Below, one piece after another: positions 24,601 to 35,832 of a stretch of DNA of 64,000 bases. The stretch is from Symbiodinium natans. Lineage: Eukaryota; Sar; Dinophyceae; Suessiales; Symbiodiniaceae. The stretch spans positions 126,001 to 190,000 of the forward strand of contig CAJNDS010002801.1 of NCBI GenBank assembly GCA_905221605.1. Reading direction: 5' to 3'. The notes beneath the pieces were generated by a model, which was given only the letters and a program-made list of their open reading frames with translations, made no database searches and was not told the origin of the DNA. Every line of letters begins with the position of its first letter. The stretch's first letter is position 1. The position numbers were made by a program, and so were the translations under genes.

Positions 24601-27600
24601 CGACCTCCGCGGTCACCTTGTCACGTGCCTTCTGCTCCAGGTCGGTGAGTGCTGCGGCAGCGGCGTCCTCTGCCTGGCACGACAGGTGTCATTCTCGAAA
24701 CTCCATGCTCCATTAGTGCGAGGCCCATTTCAAGCCCATGCCTGCTTCTGAAGCTTCTCTCGCGCAGTTCGTTCCATGTCAGGGAACTCTCTCCTTTAAG
24801 GTGGAAGAAACTGAGTCTGCACACGTCGAATGAACCCGCTTGTTGGCTGCCGCTGGCCACTGCCACGACGCCCATGCAGATCTCTGGAAGCACAACAACA
24901 AGTCGGCAGAGTTGAGTCCCAAAGGTCCTGGCTTTCTCTTCGGCTTCCTGCTCAAGGCGCTTTCTTGCCACCTCTTCCTGATGTCAGAGCAGCTCTCAAT
25001 GCGCAGTGCGGCGGGTCTTACTCGAGCCGAACTAGTCGAATGGGACTACTTCGACCTTGAAGGTGCCCCCGGCAGTTTAGAATCTACGGGGCTGCAATTG
25101 GAGTATGATCTACAGTGAATCTACAGCGAAGCCTCTTTTGAACCTTTCAGCCAGCTGGCCCAAGACCCTGAACCTAGGCAACAGGGAACACCAGAAAGAG
25201 TGACCGGGTTGAGAAGCCAATTTCGCCGAGTATCAATCTGAACTCGGTCTGACGACAGATCCTTGACAGCATCCGCATCGGGCTTTTCACGAAGATCCTC
25301 ATGTTGCTGCAAAAAGCGCGCGCCGCCCCGGGCCGATGACTTTATGGATTAACGCTCACAACTAGTGCGCCCTATCCTTCACGCATGGAGGTTTCCGTCC
25401 ATGGGATGGATTTCACGATGGAAAGCTAGACGGACAGCTTTTTGGCCATGTTTTTGGAGATCCCCTGCTGCCTCTCGGAGGCGTGACTCGAGTTCAGGCA
25501 GGGAAGCTCTCACCTGCACACATTCTTGTGGCAAGGTGCTCGAGCTTAAACTTCAGTTTGCAACAGCAGTAGGCAGTACGAGGCTGCCTGAATTTGATTT
25601 CATTGGTGACGGTGGTGCTTCGAAGATCTTCGAAGTTTAGTAGTCGGCTTGGAGCCTGTCTACCTCACAACTCCTCAGTTCGAAGACTACGTCACTAAGT
25701 ATTTCACATGCCCGGCAGGGGGTGAGCATCATGTCTGTGCGCGGCCTTCGTGAGTACAGGTCGTCAGGCAGCAAAGGGAAAGCACATCGGCAAGAGTGCC
25801 GAAACAGAACAGGGCATGCTCATGTGAAGCTCGCGTCCATCGTCAGCCGACGCTGAAGAATCTTGAACACCATATCGTATCGGACGACGGTTCGCCAACA
25901 ATCCATGACCATGTGCAGGCGACATTCGCAGATCCCCCCCCCCCAAAAAATAAAAGAATTCTCCCGGCCTTGGCCTCTGCCTCTTTTTCCAGCTTCTCCT
26001 GCTAACAATTAACAAGAAACCGACTGCAGAAGGCACATGACTTTGCCGACTTAGCCAAACGATGTCTAACGCTCCCTCTGGCGGGTGATCTGTTCCGGGT
26101 AATTGCGGGTAGGTCCAGACACGTGCTGGGCGTGGCTTGCTTCAACCATACGCTCCCAAGATATTCTTCCAAACAGCTCAACTAGCAGCGCTTAATGCAA
26201 AGCCTGCATACTGCGAGAACGGCTCACTCACCTGCATTCCAAAGAAAAATGCTATTGATTTGATTCTATCACTTGTTTGGTTTGTTGTTCTCGATGCTTC
26301 TTAAACTTCTGCATCAGCAGCGGGTCTTGCTGGTCCTTCGCGGCACGCTCAATTTCCGGGATCGAGCTTCTGACGCGCTCCTCGGCCTGCGCCATTGAGT
26401 AGTGAGCACGTGAACAGTTGGTTTTTCTTTATTGGCTCGGCTGTTGTCATTTGTGCAAGTCTTGGCGGGCTGTCACGGTTTGGTTCGCTGTAGGGCTTGT
26501 GATGTGGTTACAAGTTACAATGTTACGATGTCTGCTCAACGTCACACAAACATCAGGAGCTCACGTGCGGTTCACAGCTGCTGTGGTCTGCTGGGTGCTA
26601 GGACCAGTCATCAACACTTCCTCTCGCCTCCTTTTCAAGAATGACCCTGGCTTCCCGCTCGAACGCCGCGACTGAAGGACGCAACTTGTCTTGAACTTCT
26701 TTTTCCAGCGTCGCTCGCCTTGGCTGAAGGACATTGCACGACCAGCTGGGCTACTTCATCAGGTCCCATCAGTCCGGGTGGCTTCTCCTTCTCCAGTTGC
26801 TCACGGAAGCTCTTTGTCTTCTCCTCTACCTGTTGCTCGTGTACTGAGTCTACTGCTCATGTGTTGATACACGGCTCAGGCTCCGCAACCTTCCATGCCA
26901 GTGCACTTGCCTCGCCTGTCTTTCAGCCTCTGTCCGACTCTTCCTCGATCGATTCAGGAAAGCTTCACCAAGGCCAGTGGCGCACCGGTGCAGTGGAACT
27001 AGCATCACCATCGTGCAGAACGGGCATTCTCTCTTCTTCTCCCGCAGGTCCTCTCGAGCTCCGCCGTCAACTGCTGCGTGCGCTCACTGAAGCGACGCTC
27101 GAAGTCCAGCTCCAGCTGTCGCAGCTTCTCCTCCCAAGGCCCAGTTCGTTAACCTACGGCGCTCCGTGCGCTCTTACACCGTATGGGCTCTTGTTGCGGA
27201 TGTATATACTCTGTATACCCCAAGGCTCCTGATGGTCCTTCTCCATCTGCTGGAGCTGCGCCTGCTGCTCTGCCTCGGTTCGAAACTCAAGGATGATCGA
27301 CCCAGGTGAAGCAGGCATGTGCTTGTGTACTCACATGCAGACAGCACAAACATGCCTTGCCTTCGGCTTTGGGGCTGTGAGCTTCAGAACTTCTTCACCG
27401 GGGTTGACTTCTTGCTGGGGATTGCTGCGACGGCCGACGATTTATCTACGGTTTTGGTTTGGGAGGATCTGGCTGTTTGTAGCTCACGGAAGGGGCTAGT
27501 TTGCCGGATCAGCTGGCAAGGCCAAGGCGCTGCAGCGGGTCCGACTGGCGCTGGGACTGGGACGGCAATGGCTGCAGGTGCGGACGGGGCCTGCACCGCC

Positions 27601-30600
27601 ACTGAGCACTGTCTTTGCAAGATGTCTTGTCGGGACTTCGTCGAGAAGTTGAACGGACCAGCGACATCGGGTCATGAGAGAAGCCAACAGAGCCATCGCC
27701 TTGTTTGTATCGAGCTGCTCGCGGGCTTCTCTTTCCATTTCCTGGGCCGGAGCAGCTTGAATTGAATAGCATCGGCCACACGAAGCTAGGGCAGGATGCG
27801 CAAGGGCACGCGAGAACATGCACGCAAGCCCGCAAGCGCGCGCACGCACACACGCGCGCACGCGCGCACACGCGCGCACACACACACACACTCTCTCTCT
27901 CACACACTCTCTCACACTCTCTCACACTCTCTCACACTCTCTCTCCCTCTCTCTCTCTCTCTCTCACACGTACACAGGCACAGACACAGACACTGACACC
28001 AGCGCCCTGGCGCACGCTTCAACGTTGAGGCGTCCGGGGTGCAGGAACTTCGGCTTTGATGCGCTCTTCTGCCTCCCTTCGAAGCCGATCTCGAACCTCC
28101 TTCTCGATGCTTGCAGCCGTCGTCGCCCGCACTTTCTCCTGATCCGAGACCCCCTGTGTTCCAACCCACAACGTCCACAAGTCCAAGCCAGACACCCTCA
28201 CCCTCCATCACCTTCCCTCGCAAACACCTATTGTTATGAAACAAGACAAAAAAAGCTCGAGATGTTCAACGCTCGCTTTCACTTCCCGCAGTCCTCCGCC
28301 TCAACCGACAGCTTCTCTCGAGCTAGCCGTTCCATCTCTGGCAGTGCGGAGGCTGCTGCATCTTCCGCCTGAGCCATTGAAAAAGAAATTGCAGGTCTGG
28401 TCTCGGGAGAAGACAGGTCCAACATCACCAATGTGTTTGTGCTGCATTGGCCTGCTTCTCAAGCCTGGCGCGGGCTTCTTTTTCTAGCTCGGGGAGCATA
28501 CTCCTCACGGCATCATGGGAACACGTGGTTGTGTCATTGTGTCAAAGAGAGAACTTCAATGGACACGGCTGTCAGCATTGACGTCATGCACTGCTTTCTG
28601 GCTGGTTTCCGGGCCTGAACTTTTCTTCTGCCTGCTTCTGCATGGTTGCACGCACCTCCTCTTCCTGAGGGCGCAAGAAAGTCAGCCACCAATGCGTGGT
28701 GTTACACAAAAAGAAAAAATAGCTGCTCCAACACCGTCTTAAGTGTGTGCAAGGGCGGCTTAGGTGCTATGCGCCCGCGATCAGCCGACAGCCGCCCTCG
28801 CGTTTCTTCTTCCAGCTCTGCTCGCAAGCGACGCTCCACGTCAGGCAGCGTGAGCCGCACCTCGAGACATGTGTTTTTGCTCATCATGTCATAGGTTACA
28901 GATTACAGAGTCTTCAAATCTTGCCTTGCTTTCTGCTTCTCTCTCAAGCTGCTCCTGCAATCTCTCCCCGCCCGACTACTACTTGTGCCAGCGAGAGCTG
29001 CATCACTGATTTTGCATTCTGGCCAACAGCAGAAAGAATCTGCAAGAGCAAGTCCTGGACAGTCTTCTCAATGTCGGGAAGCAGGCTTCTAACTTTATCC
29101 TCTGCCTTCATCAAGGACAAAAGATGGCCACAAATAAAGACAATCTAGCTCCGCTCCGGGGATTGCTCAATCCACACGCATGACTGTCCGTTCGTGCTGT
29201 GATGCAGTAACTGCTTCGCTACCTCCCGCTCGAGTTTTGCCCGCGCTTCGCGTTCGAAGGCAGCTGCGGATGGTCTCAACTTTTCTTCGACTTCTTTCTC
29301 AAGCCGGGTTCGCCTGATTCACTGCACACATAGTTCGGGTCATCCCCGACAGGCCCACACTTTCTTCGCTGCGGCTTCGTGGCTTCTCGCGTTCAAGCTG
29401 CTCACGCAACATCTTCAGTTTCTCTTCAACCTCACGGTAATTGAAGGTCAAGTTTGCTTCTCCCGGCATTCGATCCCATATTCTTGCTATAGGTATGAGT
29501 GTATCGACTGCACTGGCCTGTCGCTCGGCATCTGTACGGCTCCTCCTGAACAGGGCAACATCTCACAGGACAATCGTACGAATCACGCGACAAGCTGCCG
29601 CTGCAAAAGCTGCACTGAACAAGATGATGCACGTACAACCTAAACTCGGCTTGAACTTCACCGCTCGAACAAGGGCCAAATGACCAAATGATGCAAAGCG
29701 CCGCCGATGTCCTCTCCATGTCCAAAGCGAGCTGCTGAGTTTTCTCATCGCGTCGACGTTCAAAGTCTGCCTCCAGCTGTCGAAGCTTCTCCTCTGCAGC
29801 GCGGCGTGGCCAAAATCAAAACCACGAATGCCCAGATGTCAAGGCACAAGTCACAAAGGGGTACACATCGACTGACATGTGAGAGGCTCCTGGTGCTCTT
29901 GCTCGAGACGCTGTAGCTTCTCTTGCTGCTCGGCCTAGACTTTTGATGTGAAACTTGGGTCCTATACACTGGCAGGCACCATTGGACTATCATTTCGCTT
30001 TGCCACAGCCGCGATAGCCATGCCTCCAGCTTGACTTTCTGGGCATCAAAGGCACCCGTGGCTTCGGCTGGAGATGCCTGTGGCCACGGCGTCATGCTTA
30101 GTGGAATACTGAGCTGAGGTCCACATATGGAGCAATCTCTAAAAAAAACCATGCAAGTAATCACTCCAATTGGCCTGTGCCGGTGCTGGTGCCGGCTTCG
30201 CCTCCGCCTTGGCCTGCCAACAAAAGCCCCAGGAAACTTGAGGACTGGCCAAACCCGGTCTCTTTGATGCATGTCAGCTTCTCTGTCAGCATTCGGTTAA
30301 CATGACAAGCCAATGTTGTTCAAGAAAAGGACGCTTTCAAACAACTCTTTCACCCCAAAACTGCTGATCACTAACTGCTTATTTCGCACTGTAAACCCAT
30401 TGCAAGTGTATGGAGAACTGTCTAATCAAGCATAATCCACGGACCCTTCAAACCCGACATCCAAACTTTCGAGCAACCCGGGCTCCTTGGGCTTGCAATC
30501 GAAGACCAGCCTTAGCGACATCAGGTCCATGGGGTCACCAGAGTGCCAGGAAGCAAGACGGTCGAGCGAAGTGCCGCAACTGACGGTTGCATGAATTAAT

Positions 30601-32248
30601 AGGGAAGTTCGGGACTACACAATCCCTTGTGAAAATAAAGGAGGTGTAACGTGCCTAACTCTCCAAAAAGGAAGACCTAGTAAGACAAGCCCGATGTCAC
30701 GGTGCCAGAGAGCTTGCTCCTGGGCTTGCCGAAGAGCGACTCGCCTGGTTTGGGGAGGTCCTTCGCAACGTGCCAAGAAATTCAACATGCAGAAACATGC
30801 ATCAAACATGCATCGTCTCCACTCGCCAAACGTCTGGCTACGCACTCGGGCAAGAGCTACTGAAAGCATAGCCGCATGAATGCAGATACCTTCTGGTCTT
30901 GCATGGTCTTACCACGTCTTGCCCACTTGTCGGCTTCGACTATTCACTGCGCTAGCACACCAAGAAGACGTGCTGGAGCAGGTCCATTTTGGGCGGGCCG
31001 TCCATGAGGTCGGCACCTCAAAACATAATAGTTCTGCTACGCTGCCAGGATGTTGGGGCTTTTGCTCAAGCCATGAGAGTGGCAGGGGCCAGTTTGCGAC
31101 TAGGCCGAGGACCCAAAGAGTCGCCAGAGCCGCTCTTGCGCTTTTTCTCCTTTTTGTCTTTCTTATCTTTCCTGGGCCGATCTGATGAACTGCGGAGTAG
31201 AACTGCAAAGATACCCTTGGAGATCCTGGCCCTCTCACCACAATAAAAAAGCTTCACCGTTCGGCCACTGATGTTTCCTGTTGAGACCACGGCAGCTTCA
31301 AAATGTTCAATCCATGGCGGGTAACCTCTTTGAGTCGTCATTCCCTATGGATCGATCTGCTTCTTTCTTTGCCTGTGAGGGACATACTCAAGACTCAAAA
31401 CCAAACTCCACATTCGACGCTGATGAATCATGCATTCACGCGCAAGAGCTGCCTTATACTTCTCGTAGACCTTGCGGTAGTGTTCGTCACAGGGGTGGTC
31501 CCAAACACTTTCACCTGCAAAGCTGGCATCGTGGAAGTTTGAGGGGCTTGGAAGCCTCACCGATGTCGAGCGCAAGACCCACCTGCAGCCTATCGGGGTC
31601 TGCCAAATTGTTCTGATCTTAAGATTCTCCGTGGCCTGTCTCGAAGTTGAAGTAGAAGATCTCACCATCTTCAGACTCGCAGGGCTTCCATGGCGCTGGC
31701 AGCCTGTAGACCAAAAAGCTGTTTGTCAACTGTCAGGAACTGAGGAGTGCGGGATTGAGGCTGCAAGCTGTCTTTTGCCAGGTAGCGGTGCTTTCAATCC
31801 GGCCCTTGCAATCCAGAAAAGGTCGCGGTCTTTCTCCAAGTCCTAGCATGTTTGGAGGAGAGGTGGGGGAGAGGTTTTCGGGCATTCGCAGGTGCGTTCC
31901 AAGAGTCCATGCCCAGCCACTCTGCATACTCCTCCACCTCCAAAACAGACCGGCCACTTGATAAGGCACGTGGCATGTGGTGGCCTAGTGGTACCACCAG
32001 CCGAGGAGCGGTTCACCCTCCACCCCCCCCCCCTCCTGTGTGCTTTCAGTGTGCTTGGGCTTGGTTGATGCCTGGTGCACTCTCAGGAGCAACATCCCTG
32101 CCTTACAGTGGGCATAGAGCTCTGGACGCAGCATACGCAAGTCAAATGGCCGGACCCCCAACGATTCGATTCTTACAAGTGGTTTCCAGGACGAATCGGG
32201 CCCCAGCCTCCTTCTCGCTGGGCTGATAGTCTGGGTCAATGTGCTCAT
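14253..32248 (-). CDS. CEP164-like WW-domain, long coiled-coil centriolar protein (many exons)
   Basis: The N-terminal module is split over five phase-consistent exons (see the separate entry) and matches the CEP164 N-terminus: an acidic DEHIDPDYQPSEKE lead, an EEYAEWLGMD helix, an FWIARAGLKAPLP helix, then a WW domain ending WDHPCDEHYRKVYEKYK. CEP164 is a distal-appendage protein needed for basal-body docking and ciliogenesis. A Lys-rich exon (31202 to about 31080) follows, as in animal CEP164. After it come dozens of 60-110 bp exons coding charged heptad-like helices such as PELEKEARARLEKQA and EKVRATTAASIEKEVRDRL. The apparent last exon is 14394-14253 with a TAG stop. The true 5' start and the exact exon set are unresolved, and the coiled-coil part contains large tandem duplications. 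Confidence 0.7.
14629..15600 (-). repeat. Nested coiled-coil exon block, copy 1
   Basis: This copy contains the minus-strand exons EAVEQEVRERMRKE-like, LKKETEDRLKVELPA, EKVRATAASIEAEI, TALTDLEQKARDKV, an ERTARE-like exon and RRRLEQEAEEKART, in that order from low to high coordinate. The same order and sequence recur at 16097-16610 plus 17555-17960 and at 24012-24985. Similarity continues into the introns. Confidence 0.75.
16097..16610 (-). repeat. Nested coiled-coil exon block, copy 2 (first half)
   Basis: It is closely similar to 14629-15110, including the stretch around AAGTGCCTCACAGG and the exon encoding EKVRATAASIEAEI. The copy is split from its second half (17555-17960) by a microsatellite-rich insertion. 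Confidence 0.75.
16858..17112. repeat. CT/CTTT and CCTT microsatellites
   Basis: Pure (CT)n and (CTTT)n run to about 16928, and (CCTT)n covers about 17022-17112. The long open frames here are artefacts of repeat periodicity. Confidence 0.95.
17555..17960 (-). repeat. Nested coiled-coil exon block, copy 2 (second half)
   Basis: It repeats 15240-15600 (TALTDLEQKARDKV, ERTAREKLQKQA and RRRLEQEAEEKART exons). Long stretches are identical around the GTTCGTTCCATGTCAGGAAA segment. Confidence 0.75.
18579..18640. repeat. GA microsatellite
   Basis: An almost pure (GA)n tract with CAGA interruptions, intronic in the CEP164-like gene. The stretch around it (18.0-19.4 kb) is not part of the duplicated units, and I see no exon in it. 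Confidence 0.9.
20284..20338. repeat. Interstitial telomere-like array (CCCTAAA)
   Basis: It contains degenerate CCCTCAA and perfect CCCTAAACCCTAAACC units, the reverse complement of TTTAGGG. It lies in an intron of the coiled-coil gene. Confidence 0.75.
21019..21100. repeat. G-run and TG microsatellite
   Basis: An 18-base G run at 21019-21036 and a (TG)n run at about 21077-21097 are seen directly. Confidence 0.9.
24012..24985 (-). repeat. Nested coiled-coil exon block, copy 3
   Basis: It repeats the exon series of 14629-15600. It is most similar to copy 2 in its first half (for example the segment ending CAATGGCTCTTGGAGAGCT). It forms the 3' end of the second large unit. Confidence 0.75.
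25210..28960 (-). repeat. Large coiled-coil exon unit, copy 2
   Basis: The exon order is the same as in 19440-23970. The segment 28433-28855 is almost identical to 23380-23800 including intron sequence, which points to a recent duplication about 5 kb apart. Example exons are SMLPELEKEARARLEKQA (about 28.5 kb), EDAAASALPEMERLAREK (about 28.35) and IEKEVRDRLRREAEERIK (about 28.1). Confidence 0.8.
27838..27968. repeat. CA and CT microsatellites
   Basis: CGCA/CACA runs pass into CTCACA and CT runs. They are intronic in the coiled-coil gene and create spurious open frames. Confidence 0.95.
28960..30230 (-). CDS. Diverged first set of coiled-coil exons of the CEP164-like gene
   Basis: Minus-strand exons read AKAEAKPAPAPAQANW (about 30.2 kb), KVKLEAWLSRLWQSEMIV (about 30.0), AEQQEKLQRLEQEHQEP (about 29.93, after CTAG), EEKLRQLEADFERRRDEKT (about 29.8), EVEEKLKMLREQLEREK (about 29.4), LRPSAAAFEREARAKLERE (about 29.25) and DKVRSLLPDIEKTVQDLLL (about 29.1). 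They parallel exons in both later units, so this looks like an older, more diverged copy of the same series. Confidence 0.65.
31202..32248 (-). CDS. CEP164-type N-terminal module with WW domain, exon by exon
   Basis: Exons are 32248-32208, 31937 to about 31905, 31842-31779, 31695-31636 and 31514-31440, followed by the Lys-rich exon starting at 31202. Joins keep frame. The first three donors are GC, GA (or an ambiguous GAC repeat) and GC, the fourth is GC and the fifth GT; all acceptors are AG. The joined WW domain reads PWKPCESEDGEIFYFNFETG followed by ESVWDHPCDEHYRKVYEKYK. Both tryptophans and the aromatic FYFNF strand are present. The WDHPCDEHYR ending is highly characteristic of CEP164, where it recruits partners such as TTBK2 at distal appendages. 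Identification rests on remembered family motifs, not on a search. Confidence 0.85.
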
Positions 32249-32558
32249 CTAGGAGGCTTCCAGCCCCTCGTGACATGGAACCTTTCAGAGGATTGTGGGG
32301 GCATTTAGGTCAACAGGACAAGCAAGCGAGGCACAGTGAAGACAGCAGCCTTTTCTGCTCCCGTGGAATAAACGACGAGCGGGATGGACTTTGCCGCTAC
32401 GTGTGTTGGATCTGAGCCCATCACGGACTGAGGGTAGGCCGTCCACATACGGGCTTGGCCGAGGCTTGCGCCATTCGCAGGCTACGGCAAAAGGTGAAAC
32501 CAAAAGCCTCTTGCCACGTTCGGCCTCGTAGTTTGCCCAGACAAAATCCCTAACTTAC

Positions 32559-32692
32559 CTGCATAGGCCGGGGACCATATGCCCAAGAGGCGATCAATTT
32601 CCCGTCCATACGGGGGCCACAGGGGTCATACAGCTTGCTTTCGAGCTCCCACTTGGCGCAATCGCCGGGTCCACTCCCGGCCTTTTGTCCAC
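32559..32692 (-). CDS. Upstream exon, possibly the 5' part of the CEP164-like gene
   Basis: It lies between a CGTGAG acceptor and a perfect GTAAGT donor. The 44 codons include AKWELESKLYDPCGPRMDGK and IASWAYGPRPMQ. Strand and splice signals agree with the CEP164-like gene 310 bp downstream, but I found no phase-proven join. It may instead end a separate upstream gene. Confidence 0.5.
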
Positions 32693-32699
32693 CTCACGA

Positions 32700-35090
32700 A
32701 GTTCACAAACCTCAACATTTCTATGCAAATCTCACGAGCAGGCTAGCCGGTCCCTGAAAAACTGTAACGAAACGGCCTGCAGCTGGAAAGCTGGCTTCGG
32801 TGCATTGATTCCGGCACCGCAGGCACCACAACCCGCCCACGGACGAGCTCCTGCTGAGACGCCTCCCGGGCCGAGCAATATGGAGCTGACTTCTGCACGG
32901 CTGATGACATGAGCTTGCAGCAATTTACAGTATGAACGTCGCAACTGTCGAGCTCGGCTTGGACCTCCCAAAGATGGGCCACGATCAGCCAGCGACATGG
33001 CCTCACAATCTCAAAATCTGTAAAAAGCCTGCAAAGGAGGCCAAGTCACCTGATCGTAATGTGGTCTGGGCCTGCCCCATTTGGGAAAATCCACATGGCC
33101 TCGGCGCAGCAAAGGTTTGTGGTGAGGCTACAGTACACAGCCTTATTACACACGACTGCGTGGCAGGTACCTGTCTACTGGCGTAACATATGTTGGACAC
33201 TCTTTAGTAGGAGACCCCTCAGAAAAATGCTGAAGCATACAGACAAGTTTTTACACATGTCGTTGGGTGGCCTGGTGCGCCCCGAACCAATTGCGCGGGG
33301 GGTGGGGAGCGAGGGCCTTCAATGCGGGGGGAGGAGGACCTTCTTACAAGCTGACGTTTCAAACAGATCCTCACAATCATAGGACGAGTTGAAGCACCCA
33401 GTGAAAGCAACATCATGATCTCCCGACATCTTCTCCATCATGGGAGGGGCACGCATCGCACCATGTACAATGTACATCGGTAGGCACAGCAACGCTGTTT
33501 TGCTCCAAAAGGAATTTGTGTGTGTGCGTGGGGGTGTGTGTATGAGGAACAGGTGGAGAACATTGAAGTTGAATGCTCGGATGTGCATGTAAAAGGTGCT
33601 CATCTTTTCTGGCATGTTGTTAAACATAGTCTGAGCAAGCTGTCATGACAGCTTAAACTTATCAGTATGAATGCTTGGCAATGCCCGAGTTTACACAAGC
33701 ATTTATTTCGAAAAAATCTGAAAATGCAATCTGTGTTTTGCTGTCCTTTCTGGTTCCGAAAGGCAGCGGACCTCGAAATCTGTGGGAATATCTGTGGAAA
33801 CTGTGTCGGGGCCCCCGGCCTGGACCCTCCAAAATCTCACTGTTCTATGGGGGAACACAGATCTCCCACAGATCTTCTATAGATTTTCCGCAGGTTCTGG
33901 TGGGAAAATCTGCGTCCGGACCCTGACACAGATTCTAAACCAACAAAATCAAAGGCCACAGATTCTCCACAGATTTTCACTCAGGAGAAACACACACACA
34001 CACACACGTTGACTTGTCTGGAACTGATGAGACGGACACTCGACTGGACAACATCAAGCATCACAGAACCCTCAAAAGCATCTTGCAACTTTCATGCTGG
34101 CCTTGACTGGTCAATGTACTAAAGTCGGCTCACGAACTGTGATCGAAGTCCGTCAAAGGACCCAACAACTTTTTGCTGCGCAGCCTCTTCGGTAACTTGG
34201 GCTGATGTGTATGACACTCGGCTTGTGCACAGCTGTGGGCCGAGGCAAAAGCACTGGCCTCGAAAGTGACATGGTCCGGGAACTTGCAAAGATTCTGAAG
34301 TCGAAACTCCTGACTGACCGGATTGCTGCAGGCACAACACACACAGACACTTCCTTGCTCGATGTCTCGAGCTGCATTTGTCTGCTCTCCAACATATGGT
34401 TCATTCGGAATTGCACAGCGAGGATGTTCAATAGATTCAACAATGCGAAGCATACACGATGGATGATGTCACAAATCTGTATTGAGCAGGTACACCGGAG
34501 CGGCCAACGCCGGCTTCCCACATCACTGGTAGCTTCGTTGGACGCAGTCCCAGTGATGTGCTGCGTCCCCCCACATGAAATTGAGAAAGGGCGTGACCCC
34601 AATCCTGCATGTACAGCAGGTTGCACACACACACACACATTGGACACAGATTTTCCGCGGAAAATATGCTCAGACCCTTCTCAAAAAATTACTGTACCAG
34701 GATTCATAGACATGAGCCTAACAAACCTCTTAAAACCCCAAAACCACCAAACCATACTCTGCAAGCTCCAATGCTGAAATCAGTCATATGAACAATGCCA
34801 TTCCAGTGACTTCGTGGACGCCGCCGAGACAGCAGGTGGAGTCAAGGCTGCATTGGGCACATGGCCTCCGCGATCCAGAGAGCGCAAAACTTAAAATTTC
34901 GACGCTCTGAACTCTCAATCATAACTGCCCTTCTTGATTCTACAGGGGCTCGTTCGTCAATGTGCAGTCTGGCGTCTCATGGCTCTCATTCTCTGAAGTC
35001 ATTGTCTAAATTAACGTCTCGTTGTCCCGGCGCTCAATGTGGCAATGGCAGTCCACAGTAGGCTGTGGCTGTCGTTCGGCTTGTCGTTAT
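32700..35090. other. No clearly supported gene
   Basis: Minus-strand frames around 33006-32743 contain one possible helical exon. A set of imperfect CCACAGAT/ATCTGTGG repeats lies at 33770-34000, a (CA)n at 33988-34007 and a 14-bp palindrome TTTTCCGCGGAAAA at 34651-34664. A 190-codon plus-strand frame (34205-34777) shows no domain. Confidence 0.35.
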
Positions 35091-35099
35091 TGCTAATTA

Positions 35100-35560
35100 T
35101 CCGTTGTCGTCGTTGTCGTTCTGGTCGTTCTGCAGAATCTGGTCGTTCTGGTAGTCGTCGTCCGTCGCCCGTCGCCCGTCGCCCGTCGCCCATCGCCCAT
35201 CGCCCCCCGCCCCCCCCCCCCGCCCGTTGCCAGTCGCCGGTCGCCGGCCGCCGCCGCCGGCTGGTTGCCGGCCGCCGGCCGCCGGCCGCCGGCCGCCGGC
35301 CGTCGTCCGTAGTGCGTCGTCCGTCGTCCGTCGTCCGTCGTCGTCGTCGTCGTCGCCGCCGCCGTTGTTGTGGTTGCCGTAGTGGTCCTGGGGTCCGAGC
35401 GGTGGTTGTGGTAGTCGTGGTAGTCGGTGGTATTCGTGGTGGTCGTGGGGTCGTGGTGGTCGTGTTGGTCGTGGTTGCGGTAGTCGTTTTTTGATGTGGT
35501 TGGGATTGATGTTGTTGGGGCTGATGTCGCTGTGGTTGTTGTGGTTGATGTAGTTGTAAC
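35100..35560. repeat. Trinucleotide low-complexity tract
   Basis: Long runs of CGT/CGC, GCC and GTG triplets are open in several frames of both strands. The predicted proteins are simple repeats, so no gene is called. Confidence 0.9.
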
Positions 35561-35832
35561 ACAAAGCCCAACTCGGAGATTCGGACCTGATCTCCAAAAT
35601 CATTGCTAGATTTTTCAAGACGAATTGGAATCTAAGCATTCGGGCACTTGTTCCAACCCCCCCCCCCATGCCATGCCTGGAAGAGCCAGCTTGGTCGGAC
35701 GCACAGGCGGCTCCTGCATGAGGATGCGCTCCCCCTCCCCGATTAACCCCCTCAAGTAGTTTTTCCATCCGTCAAGCCGCCACGGACATACTTGGTGCTG
35801 AGGTTGCATTTCCAAAGCCCGATTGCCTCTAA

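Noticed and set aside
34205-34777. 190-codon plus-strand open frame
   Set aside because: No domain, no splice or start context, opposite to the strand of every supported gene, and it ends in a CA repeat; probably chance.
35039-35571. Long open frames on both strands rich in Arg/Val or Thr/Pro
   Set aside because: They follow CGT/GCC/GTG triplet repeats; periodic low-complexity DNA stays open in several frames.
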